This document shows, one piece after another, positions 62,535 to 64,000 of a stretch of 64,000 bases of DNA. Origin of the DNA: Aliirhizobium wenxiniae (GTDB lineage: Bacteria; Pseudomonadota; Alphaproteobacteria; Rhizobiales; Rhizobiaceae). Numbering within the stretch: the stretch's first letter is position 1; the number at the start of each line of letters is the position of its first letter. The stretch covers positions 62,001 through 126,000 of the forward strand of contig NZ_JAEUAN010000013.1 of the NCBI RefSeq assembly GCF_019511445.1, written 5' to 3'. The notes beneath the pieces were generated by a model. The model was given only the letters and a program-made list of their open reading frames with translations, made no database searches and was not told the DNA's origin. The position numbers and the translations under genes were made by a program.

Positions 62535-63554
62535 ATGCGCATTGGTATCGTCGGATGTGGCGGCATTGCCCTCGGTTACGCAGCAATGCTGACCGAAGAG
62601 GGGCATGATACTATCCTGTGGTCGCCCTCAGGCAAAAGTGCTGCGGATCTGCGTGGCGCGGAACTGGACGTAAGCGGAGTTCTGGAAACGCGGTTTTGCC
62701 CGGCCTTCGCCTGTGATCCTCAAGTGCTTGTCGAACACGCCGAGGTGGTGATCATTGCCGTGCCGGGTTACGGGCACAAGGCGGTTATCGATGCCGTCGT
62801 TCCCTTTGCCAGGAGCGGGCAGACATTAATCGTCAGTGCCCAGCTTTCTCTGAGCGCGACCTATCTCTGGCAGCAATTGCAGATCCGTGGCGTTTCTGCG
62901 AATGTCGTGGCCTGGGCAACAACGGCGCTGATGTCACGTCGGTCCGGGCCGAAGAGCATTTCCATCGGCGGCATCCGATCCAGGCTTGAGGCTGCGGTTC
63001 TGCCTGCCGGCGGAGATGGTTCGGCTATCGACATATGCAGGGATCTGTTCGGCGATCGCTTTACCGAGGTGGCCGATATCACGGCGATCGCGCTCAGCAA
63101 TCTCAATCCGCCGATCCATCTCGCCAGCGCGCTCTGCAACTTCACCCGCATCGAGAAGGCTGAATACTGGGCCAATTACGACGGCATTACCCCTTCCGTC
63201 GCGCGTATGATCGAGGCGCTCGATGCCGAAAGGCTGGCGGTCGCTGAAGCCTATGGCGTCACTGTGCGCACGGTGCACGAGCACTATCATCTGACATTTG
63301 GCTTCGAGCCCGGCCGAACGCTTGCGGAAATGGCTGCTGCGGTTCACGAAAAGCGCAAGGGGCCACCCGGCCCGGTGACCACCGATACGCGCTTCGTGAC
63401 CGAGGACGTTCCGTTCGGCATCGTGCCGGTCATAGCGCTTGCGGACGAACGTGGCGTTGCCGTGCCCTTGCATAAGGCAGGGCTCGTCGTCGTCAACGCG
63501 CTTTATGGCAGACAATTCGAAAATGAGAATGATCTTCTTTCATGGGTAGCTTAA
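62535..63554 (+). CDS. NAD/NADP octopine/nopaline dehydrogenase-family protein
   Basis: A 339-residue two-domain dehydrogenase. RIGIVGCGGIALGYAAML is the N-terminal Rossmann motif, VVIIAVPGYGHK the end of that domain. The C-terminal helical domain has NPPIHLASALCNFTR, DGITPSVARMIEALDAERLAVAEAYGV and the histidines of EHYHLTFGF, typical of the opine dehydrogenase fold. It would oxidise an N-carboxyalkyl amino acid (opine) to an amino acid and a 2-oxo acid, or the reverse. It is in the hyuAB operon with a Dpp-type permease. Confidence 0.82.
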   Translation: MRIGIVGCGGIALGYAAMLTEEGHDTILWSPSGKSAADLRGAELDVSGVLETRFCPAFACDPQVLVEHAEVVIIAVPGYGHKAVIDAVVPFARSGQTLIVSAQLSLSATYLWQQLQIRGVSANVVAWATTALMSRRSGPKSISIGGIRSRLEAAVLPAGGDGSAIDICRDLFGDRFTEVADITAIALSNLNPPIHLASALCNFTRIEKAEYWANYDGITPSVARMIEALDAERLAVAEAYGVTVRTVHEHYHLTFGFEPGRTLAEMAAAVHEKRKGPPGPVTTDTRFVTEDVPFGIVPVIALADERGVAVPLHKAGLVVVNALYGRQFENENDLLSWVA

Positions 63555-63649
63555 CTCTCCGGTCTCGTGATTTTCTGGAAGCGCATGACGATGATTGATA
63601 ACAGACAGGCCGGAACAATCTTAGGCGTCGCGCAGGCTGGAGGTCGGAT

Positions 63650-64000
63650 ATGACGCGTTATCTGATGACCAAGCTGATCGAGGCTTTCATTGCGATTTGG
63701 GGCGTCGTGACGATCGTGTTTTTCGTCAGCCGTATTCTGGGTGATCCGGCGGTGCTGCTCGTGCCCGTCGGTGCAGGCCAGCAGGAGATCGACAATCTCC
63801 GCGCGGCTCTCGGCCTCGACCGGCCGCTGCTCGAGCAATATTTCCAATCGCTCCTTTCCATGCTGAAGGGTGATTTCGGCATTTCCTTCCAGCACACGCG
63901 GCCTGCACTCGATGTCGTCCTCGAGCGGATGCCGGCGACTGCATCGCTTGCTGGCCTGGCGCTGCTTTTCGGCACGTTGATCGGTGTTGCGGCCGGTGCC
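63650..64000 (+). CDS. DppB/OppB-type ABC transporter permease (3' end outside window)
   Basis: The first 117 codons of a binding-protein-dependent permease: YLMTKLIEAFIAIWGVVTIVFFVSRILGDPAVLLVP, QQEIDNLRAALGLDRPLLEQY and the SMLKGDFGISF segment are standard for the first permease of dipeptide/nickel importers. It probably works with the binding protein encoded at 55424-56935 on the other strand. The rest of the transporter lies past 64000. Confidence 0.9.
   Translation, partial: MTRYLMTKLIEAFIAIWGVVTIVFFVSRILGDPAVLLVPVGAGQQEIDNLRAALGLDRPLLEQYFQSLLSMLKGDFGISFQHTRPALDVVLERMPATASLAGLALLFGTLIGVAAGA

Overview
The window looks like accessory DNA from a Rhizobium/Agrobacterium-type alphaproteobacterium (inference). 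The evidence is moderate-to-high G+C, twin-arginine signal peptides, a TGA-N9-TCA iron box of the RirA type, GGAAC-N16/17-SGTT promoters of the alphaproteobacterial EcfG general-stress type, and many small uptake-plus-catabolism operons with their own GntR regulators. No rRNA, tRNA, replication gene or CRISPR array was seen.

Region 1 (1-10617) is a nine-gene leftward operon: RidA, a polar amino-acid ABC transporter (ATPase, two permeases, binding protein), hydantoinase/oxoprolinase subunits A and B, a class I aminotransferase and a DapA-fold lyase cut by the window edge. A divergent FadR-type GntR gene sits beside it, and inverted operator-like sequences lie in the shared promoter. It reads as a complete route for import, ring opening, deamination and carbon-skeleton cleavage of a cyclic amide amino-acid derivative.

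Region 2 (10618-14843) is a junkyard of fused fragments: a heparinase II/III remnant, a transporter fragment, the C-terminal half of a formate dehydrogenase alpha subunit, the tail of moaA, and an intact mogA. The long open frame through it is a chimera of unrelated pieces.

Region 3 (14844-28021) is a redox/electrophile-stress island. A large regulator with an OmpR-type winged helix, an NB-ARC-like ATPase and a helical repeat tail is followed by a DJ-1-like protein, a haloperoxidase-type hydrolase, a catalase, a short-chain dehydrogenase and a membrane protein. The catalase and the membrane protein are each broken by one missing base. A MarR gene with a cysteine-rich tail heads a second operon: a secreted protein, an AhpD-like protein, a redoxin, a glutamine amidotransferase and a MOSC protein. 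An MBL-fold hydrolase closes the island. Three promoters here share a TTTAC-N5-TWWAC direct repeat with 10-bp periodicity, the geometry expected of an OmpR-type DNA-binding domain.

Region 4 (28022-40901) holds two iron-siderophore loci: an fhuADBC operon divergent from a LysR gene, and a receptor, binding protein and siderophore-reductase operon divergent from a PchR-like AraC gene.

Region 5 (40902-54320) holds pyruvate oxidase, a small lipoprotein, a caa3-type cytochrome oxidase operon with a three-haem cytochrome, a PQQ sugar dehydrogenase and several small stress genes. Four of these have EcfG-like promoters. Region 6 (54321-64000) holds an orphan CitG/MdcB-like gene behind an M20 amidohydrolase remnant, then a second hydantoinase locus. 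That locus has a binding protein, hydrolase and GntR on one strand, and HyuA, HyuB, an opine-dehydrogenase-like protein and a Dpp-type permease on the other. Two TGGCGCCAAT operator-like sites lie at its promoters.
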